Assembly: GCA_016650125.1 (NCBI GenBank)
Contig: JAENWT010000013.1
Coordinates: 1-64,000, forward strand
Source of the DNA: Thermoleophilia bacterium
GTDB taxonomy: Bacteria > Actinomycetota > Thermoleophilia > Solirubrobacterales > 70-9
Direction: 5' to 3'
Length of the DNA: 64,000 nucleotides
The notes under the pieces were generated by a model. It saw nothing but the letters and a program-made list of their open reading frames with translations. It was not told where the DNA came from and did not search any database. The translations under genes and the position numbers were made by a program. Shown piece by piece: positions 34,594 through 42,895 of the stretch; position 1 is the stretch's first letter; each line of letters starts with the position of its first letter.

Positions 34594-36795
34594 ATGTCTG
34601 ACTTACTTGCCCGTCTCGCCCGTTCGATCACCGGACACTGGAAGCGCGCGCTGATCGTCTGCGTCGTCGCGCTAGCCGCCCTCTTCCTCCTGGCGAGCAC
34701 CGCCCAGGATCCGCCGCCGGATGACTTCAACATCCCGGGCACCGAGAGCCAGAAGGCGATCGACCTGTTCGACGCCCACGAGCCTGCCCTGGCCGGCGTT
34801 GACGCAACCGTGGTATTCAGCACCGACGAAGGAAAGCTGTCTGAACCGGCGCGCAAAGCCGCGATCGAGAAATCGCTCGCCGAGATCGCGAAGCAGCCCG
34901 ACGTCGAATCGGTCGGTGACCCGTTCGATCCCGAGGCACCCGGTCTTTCGCCCAGCGGCAAGGTGGCCCAGGCCGAAGTCCGCTGGGACCTCGACTTCGG
35001 GGACGTGACCAAGAAGCAGGGCGAAGATCTCGAAGACGCGGTCAAATCGGCAGAGACCGACGGCGTCAACGTGTCGATGCGCGGCATCGTGGTCGACCTC
35101 GCTTCCGAGCAGGACGCCCCGGTCGGCGAGCTGATCGGCATCGCGATCGCGATCGTCCTGCTTTCCTTCCTTTTCCGCTCCGGCGCTGCCATGGGCGCCA
35201 CGATCATCGGCGCCCTGATCGGCGTGATGGTCGGCCAAATCCTGCTTGTCGCCCTCGCAGCTCCGCTCGGCCTGCCTGAATTCGCGGCTACGATCGCGAT
35301 GATGCTGGGCCTTGGTGCGGGCATCGACTACTCCCTGCTCTTAATGGGCAGATTCCGGGAACAGCTTGCGGCCGGAGACTCGGTGCGCGATGCCTCGGCC
35401 AAATCCGCGGCGACAGCGGGCTCAGCCGTGGTCGCCGCCGGACTGATCGTCATGGTGGCGATCGCCGGACTGCTGGTCATCGGCATCCCGCTGATCGGCA
35501 AGATGGGGATCGGGGCAGCGATCGGCGTCGCCGCCGTGGTGGTCTCCGCCCTCACCGTGCTGCCGACCATGATGGGCGCCTTCCAGAAGTGGCTTCGCCC
35601 GAAGAAGATCGCGCACGTCAAGCCGTCAAAGGGCTTCGCCAACTGGGGTACTCGCATCACCAGGCGGCCCTGGCTCTCGATCGCCTTCGGTGTGGTCGTC
35701 TTGCTGATCTTCGCTTTCCCGATGACTCACCTCCGCCTCGGCCAGCCGGATGACGGCAACCAGCCCGAAGGCAAGACGCAGCGGGTCGCTTATGACCTGC
35801 TGAGCGAAGGCTTCGGAGCCGGCTCGAACGGGCCCTTCCTGCTCGCGGTCGACATCCCCAAGTCTGATCCGGAAACGGCTCCGCAGCTGAAGCAGATCGA
35901 AGACGCGCTCAGGGACACCCCTGGCGTCGAAACCGTCCTGCCCGCCCGGAAGAGCACCGACGGCGAAATGGCCACGATAACCATGATCCCGACCACGGCT
36001 CCGCAGGACGCTGCCACCAGCGATCTGCTGGAGGACCTGCGCAACAACGTCCTGCCGGATGCAACAAGTGAATCGGGTCTCAACGTCTACGTCGGCGGCA
36101 ACACCGCGGGTTTCGAGGACTTCTCGGACAAGGTTTCCGAACGGTTGCCGTTGTTCATCCTCGTCGTCATCGGACTCTCGGTCCTGCTGCTGATGATGGC
36201 CTTCAGGTCACTCTGGATCCCACTCGTATCGGCGATCTTCAACCTGCTTTCGGTCGGAGCCGCCTACGGCGTGGTCGTCGCCGTCTTCCAGGACGGACTC
36301 GGGTCGAGTCTGATCGGGGTGGACAGCGGGGTGCCGATCATGTCGTTCATCCCGGTCATGATCTTCGCGATCCTGTTCGGGCTGAGCATGGACTACAACG
36401 TCTTCCTGCTCTCCCGGATCCACGAGGCCTACAACGGCGGTGACGCCCCGCGCAAGAGCGTGATCGTCGGGCTCTCGCGGATCGGCAAGGTCGTGTTGTT
36501 CGCCGGCCTGATCATGTCGTCGGTCTTTCTCGCCTTCGTGACGCAGCCGGACGTGGTCGCCAAGATGATCGGCCTCGGCCTCGGTCTGGCGATCCTGATC
36601 GACGTGCTGTTCGTGCGCCTGGTGATCGCCCCCGCCGTGGTCACTTTGCTCGGCGACAAGGCCTGGTGGCTGCCGGGCTGGCTCGACCGTATCCTCCCCG
36701 ACGTGTCACTCGAAGGGCACACCGTCGAGAACAAGGACCCCAAGGGCGAACCCTTGGATCCAGAGCTAGCTCACGATCTAGGTATAGAAGCCTAG
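34594..36795 (+). CDS. MMPL/RND family membrane transporter
   Basis: A large inner-membrane exporter of 733 residues with twelve predicted helices in two halves, each with one helix followed by a soluble loop of about 130-160 residues and five more helices. The proton-relay motif GxxxDY occurs in each half: GAGIDYSLLL at about 243 and GLSMDYNVFLLSR at about 595. MMPL proteins export lipids, siderophores or drugs using the proton gradient and are characteristic of mycolata and other actinobacteria. It lacks a large cytoplasmic C-terminal domain. Divergent TetR regulation is likely. Its stop codon is two bases from the stop of the converging P450. Confidence 0.94.
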   Translation: MSDLLARLARSITGHWKRALIVCVVALAALFLLASTAQDPPPDDFNIPGTESQKAIDLFDAHEPALAGVDATVVFSTDEGKLSEPARKAAIEKSLAEIAKQPDVESVGDPFDPEAPGLSPSGKVAQAEVRWDLDFGDVTKKQGEDLEDAVKSAETDGVNVSMRGIVVDLASEQDAPVGELIGIAIAIVLLSFLFRSGAAMGATIIGALIGVMVGQILLVALAAPLGLPEFAATIAMMLGLGAGIDYSLLLMGRFREQLAAGDSVRDASAKSAATAGSAVVAAGLIVMVAIAGLLVIGIPLIGKMGIGAAIGVAAVVVSALTVLPTMMGAFQKWLRPKKIAHVKPSKGFANWGTRITRRPWLSIAFGVVVLLIFAFPMTHLRLGQPDDGNQPEGKTQRVAYDLLSEGFGAGSNGPFLLAVDIPKSDPETAPQLKQIEDALRDTPGVETVLPARKSTDGEMATITMIPTTAPQDAATSDLLEDLRNNVLPDATSESGLNVYVGGNTAGFEDFSDKVSERLPLFILVVIGLSVLLLMMAFRSLWIPLVSAIFNLLSVGAAYGVVVAVFQDGLGSSLIGVDSGVPIMSFIPVMIFAILFGLSMDYNVFLLSRIHEAYNGGDAPRKSVIVGLSRIGKVVLFAGLIMSSVFLAFVTQPDVVAKMIGLGLGLAILIDVLFVRLVIAPAVVTLLGDKAWWLPGWLDRILPDVSLEGHTVENKDPKGEPLDPELAHDLGIEA

Positions 36796-36797
36796 GT

Positions 36798-38285
36798 TCA
36801 GTGAGGTACCGGGCAGCCGGCTTCGGCCGGCTGTACCGGCGTTGCCAGCGGTTCCAGGTGTACATCGGCTGAGCCGGTCCCGGCGACCGTGCGGCGGTGG
36901 ACCGTCATTGGCAGGCCGTTCTTCGGCCGCATCGTGATCGCCGCCTCGGGCTCGATCTTCGCCCCGCGCGGCACGTCAAAGGTGAGCTTGCGGCTGATCA
37001 TTGCGGCGAGCAGGGTTGCTTCGACGATCGCAAAAGTGGAGCCGACGCACATGCGGCGGCCGGCGCCGAACGGCAGATAAGCGTGGCGCGGTCGCGACTT
37101 GACGTTTTCCGGCAGGAACCGGCTCGGGTCGTAACCCTCCGGGTTGGGCCAGATCGCCGGATCGCGGTGGATCATCGTGATCAGGACCATCACGCCGGAG
37201 CCGGCGGGCACGTCGTAGCCACCGATCACGTCGTCGGCGAGAGCCTTGCGGCCGACCGTCCAGACGGGCGGCGTGATCCGCATCGCTTCTTCGATCGCGG
37301 CCCGGGTCCAGGGCAAAAGCTCCATGTCGTCCATGGTCGGCACGCGGTCGCCGATGTTGGTGTCGACTTCCTCGAGGAGGCGGTCCCGGGCGCCGGGATT
37401 CATCGAGAGCCAGCGCCAGGTCCAGGAAAGTGCGTTCGAGGTGGTTTCGTGACCGGCCAGCATGAAGGTCATCAACTCGTCGCCGATCTGCTGGCGCGAC
37501 ATGCGCTCGCCGGTTTCGTCGTCGGTGGCCCGCAACATCAGGCCGACCAGGTCGTCGCCCGCGTCCACCTGTGAATCACGCTCAGTCAGGACCTCGTCGA
37601 TCACCAGGCGCAGCTCGGCCAGCGCACGCTGGAAGCGCCGGCCCTCCGGGTTCAGCGCGATCGACCGCTCGAGGTTCATGCCCGGCAGCAGCGACATCAC
37701 GTAGGTCGGCAGGCGGCGGACCATCCGGGTGCCGAGGCTGAGCACGTCGTTCATCGCCGGGCCGACGCGGCGGGCGGTGTCGCCGCTGAGATCGGCGCCG
37801 AAGAGCGCCCGGCCGACCACGTCGAGGGTGAGGGCCATCATCGCCTCGGAGACATCGACGATGTCGCCATCGACAACGTTGCCGAACATCTCGCCGTCAA
37901 GCGCGTCGGCGGTGGCGCCGGTCATCTGCTCGGTGAAGACGTTCAGGTGGCGCTTGGCGAACATCGGCTGGACCAGTCGGCGCTGCTTCTTCCAGAGCTG
38001 GCCCTGGCTGGTGAGCAGGCCTTCGCCGAGGATGATCCGCAGCAGTTCGTATTCCGGCCCCTTGCCGTAGTTGTCCTGGTTTGTGATGAGCACATGTTTC
38101 GCGGCCTCGTGACCGCTGACGATCACCAGGTTGCGCCCGCGGGAGTAGGTGCTGGCGACATCGCCGTAGTCGAGGGCCATCTGGCACATCGGCTTCATGA
38201 AATCGCTCGCCGCATCGAAGATGAACTTCTTGTTGGCCAGGCCGGTCGGGCCGGGTGGCAGGTTCAGTTCCGCGGTCTGGGTCAC
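36798..38285 (-). CDS. Cytochrome P450
   Basis: A second P450, 495 residues from a GTG at 38285. The I-helix AGHETT is at 277-282, ExxR (EAMR) at 333-336, and the haem loop FGAGRRMCVG at 406-415 with Cys413 as iron ligand. The N-terminal LPPGP block and the LLTSQGQLWKKQRRL C-helix region resemble CYP102/CYP4-like fatty acid hydroxylase families more than camphor-type enzymes, so a fatty-acyl substrate is plausible. A longer frame begins at 38348 but is inside the tetR gene. The GTG overlaps the TetR stop by four bases (GTGA), so both are one operon and the TetR may control this P450. No reductase or ferredoxin gene is adjacent. Confidence 0.95.
   Translation of the reverse strand: MTQTAELNLPPGPTGLANKKFIFDAASDFMKPMCQMALDYGDVASTYSRGRNLVIVSGHEAAKHVLITNQDNYGKGPEYELLRIILGEGLLTSQGQLWKKQRRLVQPMFAKRHLNVFTEQMTGATADALDGEMFGNVVDGDIVDVSEAMMALTLDVVGRALFGADLSGDTARRVGPAMNDVLSLGTRMVRRLPTYVMSLLPGMNLERSIALNPEGRRFQRALAELRLVIDEVLTERDSQVDAGDDLVGLMLRATDDETGERMSRQQIGDELMTFMLAGHETTSNALSWTWRWLSMNPGARDRLLEEVDTNIGDRVPTMDDMELLPWTRAAIEEAMRITPPVWTVGRKALADDVIGGYDVPAGSGVMVLITMIHRDPAIWPNPEGYDPSRFLPENVKSRPRHAYLPFGAGRRMCVGSTFAIVEATLLAAMISRKLTFDVPRGAKIEPEAAITMRPKNGLPMTVHRRTVAGTGSADVHLEPLATPVQPAEAGCPVPH
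36814..36833. terminator. UUCG-loop hairpin at the convergent mmpL/P450 boundary
   Basis: Arms CAGCCGGC (36814-36821) and GCCGGCTG (36826-36833) enclose a TTCG tetraloop. It lies within the last 12 codons of the P450 gene and 19 bases past the mmpL stop. It lacks a T-run but is very stable as RNA on the plus strand and may end or protect mmpL mRNA. Confidence 0.4.
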
Positions 38286-38896
38286 GGTGCCTCTTGCGGA
38301 TCGAGCCTGCGGGCGATCTCGAGCAGCTGGCCGCGGACCAGGCTCCACTGTTCCTCGACCTCGAGGATCGGATCCATGGTCGTGATCGCAAGGCCGCGGA
38401 CGGCGGAGACCGACGTCTGGAGCAACGCCGCGAAGCCGGGCAGATCGGCGATCTCCGGCAGAAGTGCGGTGGCGCTGTTTACGATGATCTCCTCGACGTC
38501 GTCGTGGAGGTCCCGGACGGGCTGCTGCAACTCATCGTCAGTCCGGGAAGCGAGCTGGATCTCGACGGCGGCGGCGAAGGTCGGCCCGCGGAAGACGACG
38601 AGGAGACGGTCGAGGATCGCGCCGAACCGGCCGATCGCATCGTCGGACCCGGGGGCGGCGGCGACAAACTCCTCGGCGAGCCGCTGCGTGACGTACCGCA
38701 TCGCTTCGACGCTGAGCTCGGCCTTGGTGCGGAAGTGGTGCTGGAGGGCTCCGAGCGAGACTCCGGCCCGTTCGGCCGCGAGCCGGGTCGAGGTGCCGGC
38801 GTATCCCCGTTCGATCAGCAGCTCGACGGTTGCATCAAGCACGGCCGTGCGTGTAGCGGCGGTGCGATCACTCTGCTGGCGGCGCGGGAGGCTCAT
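38282..38896 (-). CDS. TetR family transcriptional regulator
   Basis: A 204-residue regulator from the ATG at 38896; nine further residues are readable upstream but lack family similarity. The DNA-binding part is RTAVLDATVELLIERGY then TSTRLAAERAGVSLGALQHHFRTKAE. The effector domain (to residue 204) is of the TetR_C type with no recognisable ligand motif. Its stop overlaps the P450 GTG start. A likely operator lies 18 bases upstream of the ATG, which fits autoregulation together with the P450. Confidence 0.92.
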   Translation of the reverse strand: MSLPRRQQSDRTAATRTAVLDATVELLIERGYAGTSTRLAAERAGVSLGALQHHFRTKAELSVEAMRYVTQRLAEEFVAAAPGSDDAIGRFGAILDRLLVVFRGPTFAAAVEIQLASRTDDELQQPVRDLHDDVEEIIVNSATALLPEIADLPGFAALLQTSVSAVRGLAITTMDPILEVEEQWSLVRGQLLEIARRLDPQEAP

Positions 38897-38913
38897 CTGC
38901 GCCGCAATATACC

Positions 38914-38929
38914 AGTCAGTCAACCGACT
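38914..38929. promoter_or_regulatory. Probable TetR operator
   Basis: AGTCAGTCAACCGACT is an imperfect palindrome (12 of 16 positions symmetrical) just before the tetR-P450 operon. Its size, symmetry and place fit a TetR-family binding site. Confidence 0.45.
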
Positions 38930-38949
38930 TGTAACTTAACCCGAAGGGG

Positions 38950-39013
38950 ACTGGGTCGGTTTCGATCTGCTGTTCGCAGCGAAACCGACCCAGAATGGAA
39001 TTTGGCCCTGGAT
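38950..39013. repeat. Hairpin repeat, copy 1
   Basis: A 64-base unit: stem arms CTGGGTCGGTTTCG (38951-38964) and its complement (38980-38993), a 15-base loop with a small inner stem, then a tail ending GGCCCTGGAT. Copy 2 follows after 12 bases. The arms and tail are identical between copies while the loop differs. The unit lies between the divergent tetR and phosphodiesterase genes. The rest of 38930-39248 shows no gene; open frames across it are made by the repeats. Confidence 0.85.
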
Positions 39014-39025
39014 GCCGAAAATCGA

Positions 39026-39089
39026 ACTGGGTCGGTTTGGGGCAATAGTTCGCTGCGAAACCGACCCAGAATGGAATTTGGCCCTGGAT
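39026..39089. repeat. Hairpin repeat, copy 2
   Basis: Same 64-base unit as copy 1 with a 76-base period. Stem arms CTGGGTCGGTTT (39027-39038) and AAACCGACCCAG (39058-39069), a different loop, and the same tail to 39089. No third copy was noticed in the window. Confidence 0.85.
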
Positions 39090-39248
39090 CAGGGATCGGG
39101 CCGGGTGCGCGTTGGCTCGGTCGTCGGAGCCGGTCCAGCCGTTGACGCCCACGATCAAGTTCATTGCTGCTCCCTTTGTTCCCAGTCGGTCAAGCCGTCC
39201 TCCCTACGAGGACCCACACGCGATACCGCCTTTTGTGGAAGTCTCTCG

Positions 39249-41384
39249 GTGGTGGCCGATCAATCACTCCCGGGGATAACGCGGAAGCCGTCCCGCCTTC
39301 TCGCGCACGGCTTCGTCGTCGTCCTGATCGACGCGGGCGCCCTACTGCTCCTGAACTGGATCCTGCCGGGCTTCCTGATCGACGGAATCTGGGCGGCGAT
39401 CCTCACCGCGCTCACGATCGGCCTGCTCAACGCCTTCGTCTGGCCGGTCCTCGCGCGCTTGACGTTGCGCCTCACCGTCCTCACCCTCGGCTTCTTCGGA
39501 CTGATCCTCAACGCGCTGATCGTCGGAGCGGCGATGCTGTCGATGCCCTGGCTCCACATCAACGGATTGTTCGAAGCGGTCGTGATCACCGTGTCGATCG
39601 CTGTGATCACTTCGCTCGTCTCGGCACTTCTGGCGATCGACGAAGACAGCAGCTGGTACCTGAACGTGGTCCGCGGCCAGCTCCGGGCACGCGGTGAAGT
39701 CGAGAAGTCGGAAGTGCCGGGCGTGGTCTACCTGGAGATCGATGGACTGGCCCACGACGTCCTGCGCCGTGCGTTTGCCAACGGCAACGCGCCGACCCTG
39801 GCCGGGTGGGTCCGCGACGGCAGCTACGACCTCAACCGCTGGGAGACCGACTGGTCTTCGCAAACCGGCGCCTGTCAGGCGGGCATCCTCCACGGCAACA
39901 ACCACGACATGCCGGCATTCCGCTGGTGGGAGAAGGACCTGAACAAGGCGATCGTCACCAACCACCCGCGTGACGCAGCCGAAATCGAGCGGCGGCAATC
40001 GGACGGCAACGGCCTGCTCGCGAACAACGGCACCAGCCGCGCCAACATCCTTTCCGGAGACGCCACCAGCTCGATGCTCACGATGAGCACGGTGCTCGAG
40101 CGCCGCGGCACGATCGGTCACGACTACGCCGCCTACTTCGCCAAGCCCTACGCGGTCCTCAAGACCGCGGCCTTCACGGTCATCGAGATTTTCAAAGAGC
40201 GCCGCGCCGCCTCGCGGCAAGTCGGCAACAACGTCGAACCTCGGATCCACCGCTCGCGCACTTACGCGATCATGCGCGCATGGGCGACCGTGATCCAGCT
40301 CGACCTCCAAGTCGCCGCGGTGGTCGGCGACATGCTTGCCGGACGGCCGGCGATCTACACGACCTTCCTCGCCTACGACGAGGTGGCCCACCACTCCGGG
40401 ATCGAGCGCCCCGACGCGATGACGACGCTGCAGCTGGTCGATCGCCAGATCGCACGGATCGTCAAGGCGGGTCAGGCCGCCCCGCGGCCCTACCGGTTCA
40501 TCGTGCTCTCCGACCACGGCCAGTCGCAGGGCATGACTTTCCTCGACCGTTACGGGATCACGCTCGAGGACCTGGTCTCCTCGCTCAGCCGCGGCGACGA
40601 CGTCCAGGCCCAGGTCGGCGGCGAAGACGATGCCCAGGCGTACCTCAATGCCTCGGTGACCGAGGTCGCCAACGACAAGACATTCTTCGGAAGGCTGGTC
40701 GGACGCTTCAGCCGCGGCAAGGTGAAGGACGGCGATCTCGGCCCGGACTCGAGCGGCCGGGACGAGGACACCGGCGACGCGGACGGCGATCCGATCCCCG
40801 AGCTCTCGGTCATGGCCTCCGGCTGCCTCGGCCTGATCAACTTCCCGCGCGAACCGGGCCGGATGGCCCTTGAGCGGCTTGACGACCTCCACCCCGCGCT
40901 GATCGAAGGCCTCGCGGCCCACCCCGGAGTCGGCTTCGTCCTGATCGACTCGGAGAAGCACGGCGCGATGGCGGTTGGCGCGGAGGGCGTCCATTTTCTC
41001 GAGATCGACCTGGTTGAGGGCGAGGATCCGCTCGTGCCTTTCGGCCCGAACACCAAGGACCACTTACTGCGTACCCACGCCTTCCCCCATTGCCCGGACA
41101 TCATGGTCAACAGTACCTACTGGCACGAGACGGACGAGGTCGCCGCCTTCGAGGAGCTGGTCGGGTCACACGGCGGACTCGGCGGATCGCAGTCGTATCC
41201 GTTCGTCCTTCATCCGGCCGATCTTCAGTGGCCCGATGAAGGAATCATCGGCGCCGAGAACATCTACCACCTGTTCAAGGGCTGGACCAGACTCCTTACG
41301 CGTAATGCCGTTCAGTCCAGCGGTGTCGATTCGCCGGGCTCGAGCACCCTCACCTCGACCGCCGGCGACGACTCGGCCACCTGA
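39249..41384 (+). CDS. Membrane-anchored phosphodiesterase: phage_holin_4_2-like domain fused to alkaline-phosphatase-superfamily domain
   Basis: A 711-residue protein from the GTG at 39249 (a GGAA stands eight bases upstream; GTG 39252 is an alternative). Residues 18-130 form four hydrophobic helices of the phage_holin_4_2 (PF04020-like) type; the name reflects a fold seen in many bacteria and does not imply a prophage. From residue 150 to the end is a type I phosphodiesterase/nucleotide-pyrophosphatase-like domain with metal sites in EIDGLAHD, YDEVAHHSG and LSDHGQSQG; the nucleophile is probably the threonine in SSQTGACQ. It probably acts on a phosphodiester at the membrane, for example a lipid head group. 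The last 73 bases overlap the converging metallo-hydrolase gene. Confidence 0.88.
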   Translation: MVADQSLPGITRKPSRLLAHGFVVVLIDAGALLLLNWILPGFLIDGIWAAILTALTIGLLNAFVWPVLARLTLRLTVLTLGFFGLILNALIVGAAMLSMPWLHINGLFEAVVITVSIAVITSLVSALLAIDEDSSWYLNVVRGQLRARGEVEKSEVPGVVYLEIDGLAHDVLRRAFANGNAPTLAGWVRDGSYDLNRWETDWSSQTGACQAGILHGNNHDMPAFRWWEKDLNKAIVTNHPRDAAEIERRQSDGNGLLANNGTSRANILSGDATSSMLTMSTVLERRGTIGHDYAAYFAKPYAVLKTAAFTVIEIFKERRAASRQVGNNVEPRIHRSRTYAIMRAWATVIQLDLQVAAVVGDMLAGRPAIYTTFLAYDEVAHHSGIERPDAMTTLQLVDRQIARIVKAGQAAPRPYRFIVLSDHGQSQGMTFLDRYGITLEDLVSSLSRGDDVQAQVGGEDDAQAYLNASVTEVANDKTFFGRLVGRFSRGKVKDGDLGPDSSGRDEDTGDADGDPIPELSVMASGCLGLINFPREPGRMALERLDDLHPALIEGLAAHPGVGFVLIDSEKHGAMAVGAEGVHFLEIDLVEGEDPLVPFGPNTKDHLLRTHAFPHCPDIMVNSTYWHETDEVAAFEELVGSHGGLGGSQSYPFVLHPADLQWPDEGIIGAENIYHLFKGWTRLLTRNAVQSSGVDSPGSSTLTSTAGDDSAT

Positions 41385-42061
41385 TCGGCGAACCGCCTCG
41401 GCGGGCGGCTGAGGTGGTGCCGGCCCCACCGCCCGAGGATCATCGGGAAGAAAGTGCCCCAGTGGATCGGAATCGCGATCCGCGGATTGATCAAGCCGAT
41501 CGCCCGCGCCGCGACAGCCGGATCCATGTGACCCTCGCCGAGGGTGTGGCCCCATCCCCAGACCGGGATCAGGGCCGTGTCGATCATCGGTGAGATCAGA
41601 TCCATGTCCGGGTACAGGTCGGTGTCACCCGCGAAATAGACCTGCTGCGACCCGCCGACCAGGAACCCGACTGCCTCTCCCGCCTCGGTGAACGGGCGGC
41701 GGCGCCCGTCGTGGTCGGCCGGCACCGCGGTGACCGTCACCGCGCCGACCGCGGCCGCCTCCCCCACGGCCAGTTCCTCGACGTTCCCGAAACCGTTCTT
41801 TTCGAGCAGTGGGCGGCTGCCCGGACCGGAGATGATGCGGCACTCCGGGCCGAAACCGCGCAGGCTCGGCAGGTCCAGGTGGTCGAAGTGCTGGTGGGAG
41901 AGCAGGATCGCGTCGGGCTCCTTCGCGAACGGCTCATGAGGCAGCGGCACCTGCCGCCGCAGGTGGGCGATCCGCCTGCGCAGGACGGGATCGGTCAGCA
42001 AACGCACGCCGTCCATTTCGATTTCGACCGTGGCGTGGCCGACGTAGGTGAGCGCGTTCAT
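41312..42061 (-). CDS. MBL-fold metal-dependent hydrolase, UlaG/NAPE-PLD-like
   Basis: A 249-residue metallo-hydrolase from the ATG at 42061. It opens with YVGHATVEIEMDG as in UlaG and NAPE-PLD-like proteins and carries the motif LSHQHFDHLD, a middle PADHDGRR and the metal aspartate in FAGDTDLY, then IPIHWGTFFP near the end. This subgroup hydrolyses lactones or phosphodiesters such as N-acylphosphatidylethanolamine; the substrate here is unknown. Its 3' end overlaps the convergent membrane phosphodiesterase by 73 bases. Antisense overlap of coding ends of this length is uncommon in the window. Confidence 0.88.
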   Translation of the reverse strand: MNALTYVGHATVEIEMDGVRLLTDPVLRRRIAHLRRQVPLPHEPFAKEPDAILLSHQHFDHLDLPSLRGFGPECRIISGPGSRPLLEKNGFGNVEELAVGEAAAVGAVTVTAVPADHDGRRRPFTEAGEAVGFLVGGSQQVYFAGDTDLYPDMDLISPMIDTALIPVWGWGHTLGEGHMDPAVAARAIGLINPRIAIPIHWGTFFPMILGRWGRHHLSRPPRRFADQVAESSPAVEVRVLEPGESTPLD

Positions 42062-42101
42062 CGGCAAAAGGTATCTCCCGCGGTTAGGGTCTCGCCTGAG
42101 T

Positions 42102-42581
42102 ATGCGCCCCAAGCCATTCGAAACCAACTACGCCGGTGCGATCTACGGAACCATTCTGTCCATGGCCGTGATCTCCACCGCGAGCAAGGACCCGACGCTG
42201 GGGCCCATTGAAATCGCCGCATGGGCGGCGGCGACGGCACTGGTCTTCTGGATCGCCCATGTCTACGCCTCATTCGTAGCGGCCGGATTCGCCCGGCCTT
42301 CCGAGGCGGGCCAGCTCCTGGTCCAGACGATGAAAAGGGAGTGGCCACTCGTACAGGGATCCCTGATCCCCGCCGCCGCGATGTTGCTTGCGCCGCTGGG
42401 GCTGGTCTCGACCGAAGCCGCGACCTACGTCGCGGTTGGCGTCGGAGTGGTGCTCCTGTTCGCCGCCGGACTGGCCATGGGCACCCGCGAGGCGCTCAGT
42501 TGGGGCCGCCGGCTCACGATCGGCACAATCAACGCCTCAATCGGCGTCCTGATCGTGCTGCTCAAGATCTTCGTCCACTGA
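42102..42581 (+). CDS. Small membrane protein, unknown function
   Basis: A 159-residue protein with four hydrophobic helices (for example IYGTILSMAVIST, WAAATALVFWIAHVYASFV, GSLIPAAAMLLAPLGL, and VAVGVGVVLLFAAGLAMG). The HVYASFV segment resembles a conserved actinobacterial integral-membrane family without a known role. The ATG at 42102 is used because the longer frame overlaps the divergent hydrolase start. It ends 15 bases before the converging small membrane protein. Confidence 0.75.
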   Translation: MRPKPFETNYAGAIYGTILSMAVISTASKDPTLGPIEIAAWAAATALVFWIAHVYASFVAAGFARPSEAGQLLVQTMKREWPLVQGSLIPAAAMLLAPLGLVSTEAATYVAVGVGVVLLFAAGLAMGTREALSWGRRLTIGTINASIGVLIVLLKIFVH

Positions 42582-42596
42582 CCGCGGACGGAAAGA

Positions 42597-42881
42597 CTAG
42601 GCGTGCTGCTGCTGCCTTGTTTGCGAGCCGCGGGCGTAGGACATGATGTCGACGGCGAAGGCGAAGATCACGATCAGCCACTCGAAACCGTTGACACCTG
42701 GTGACCCGACCTGCCACATGCAGATGTAGGCCAGCGTGGTCCAGGGCAGCAGGAAGAAGCCGAGGACCGGAACGATCCAGCCATCAAAAGCCTTGCCGAC
42801 CCAGCCGTCGGAGAACAGCAGGATCGCGAAGAGCGCCAGCCGCGGCGAGATGAAGGCGAAAAGCACTACGAAGCAACCCAT
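42597..42881 (-). CDS. Small membrane protein, unknown function
   Basis: A 94-residue protein with about three hydrophobic helices (FVVLFAFISPRLALFAILLF, WIVPVLGFFLLPWTTLAYICMW and FEWLIVIFAFAVDIMSY) and a short charged tail ending QQQHA. The composition and the PRLALF and LPWTTLAY segments resemble small uncharacterised actinobacterial membrane proteins. It starts 14 bases after the stop of the upstream YihY-family gene and is probably in the same transcript. Confidence 0.75.
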   Translation of the reverse strand: MGCFVVLFAFISPRLALFAILLFSDGWVGKAFDGWIVPVLGFFLLPWTTLAYICMWQVGSPGVNGFEWLIVIFAFAVDIMSYARGSQTRQQQHA

Positions 42882-42895
42882 GGCCAGAACCTACA

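Noticed and set aside
38930-39248. Small proteins read through the hairpin repeats, including an upstream extension of the phosphodiesterase
   Set aside because: The peptides merely translate the two repeat copies and have no start signals. The repeats explain the open frames.
39249-39640. Prophage signal from the holin-like domain
   Set aside because: The domain is common in bacterial membrane proteins and no other phage gene is nearby.
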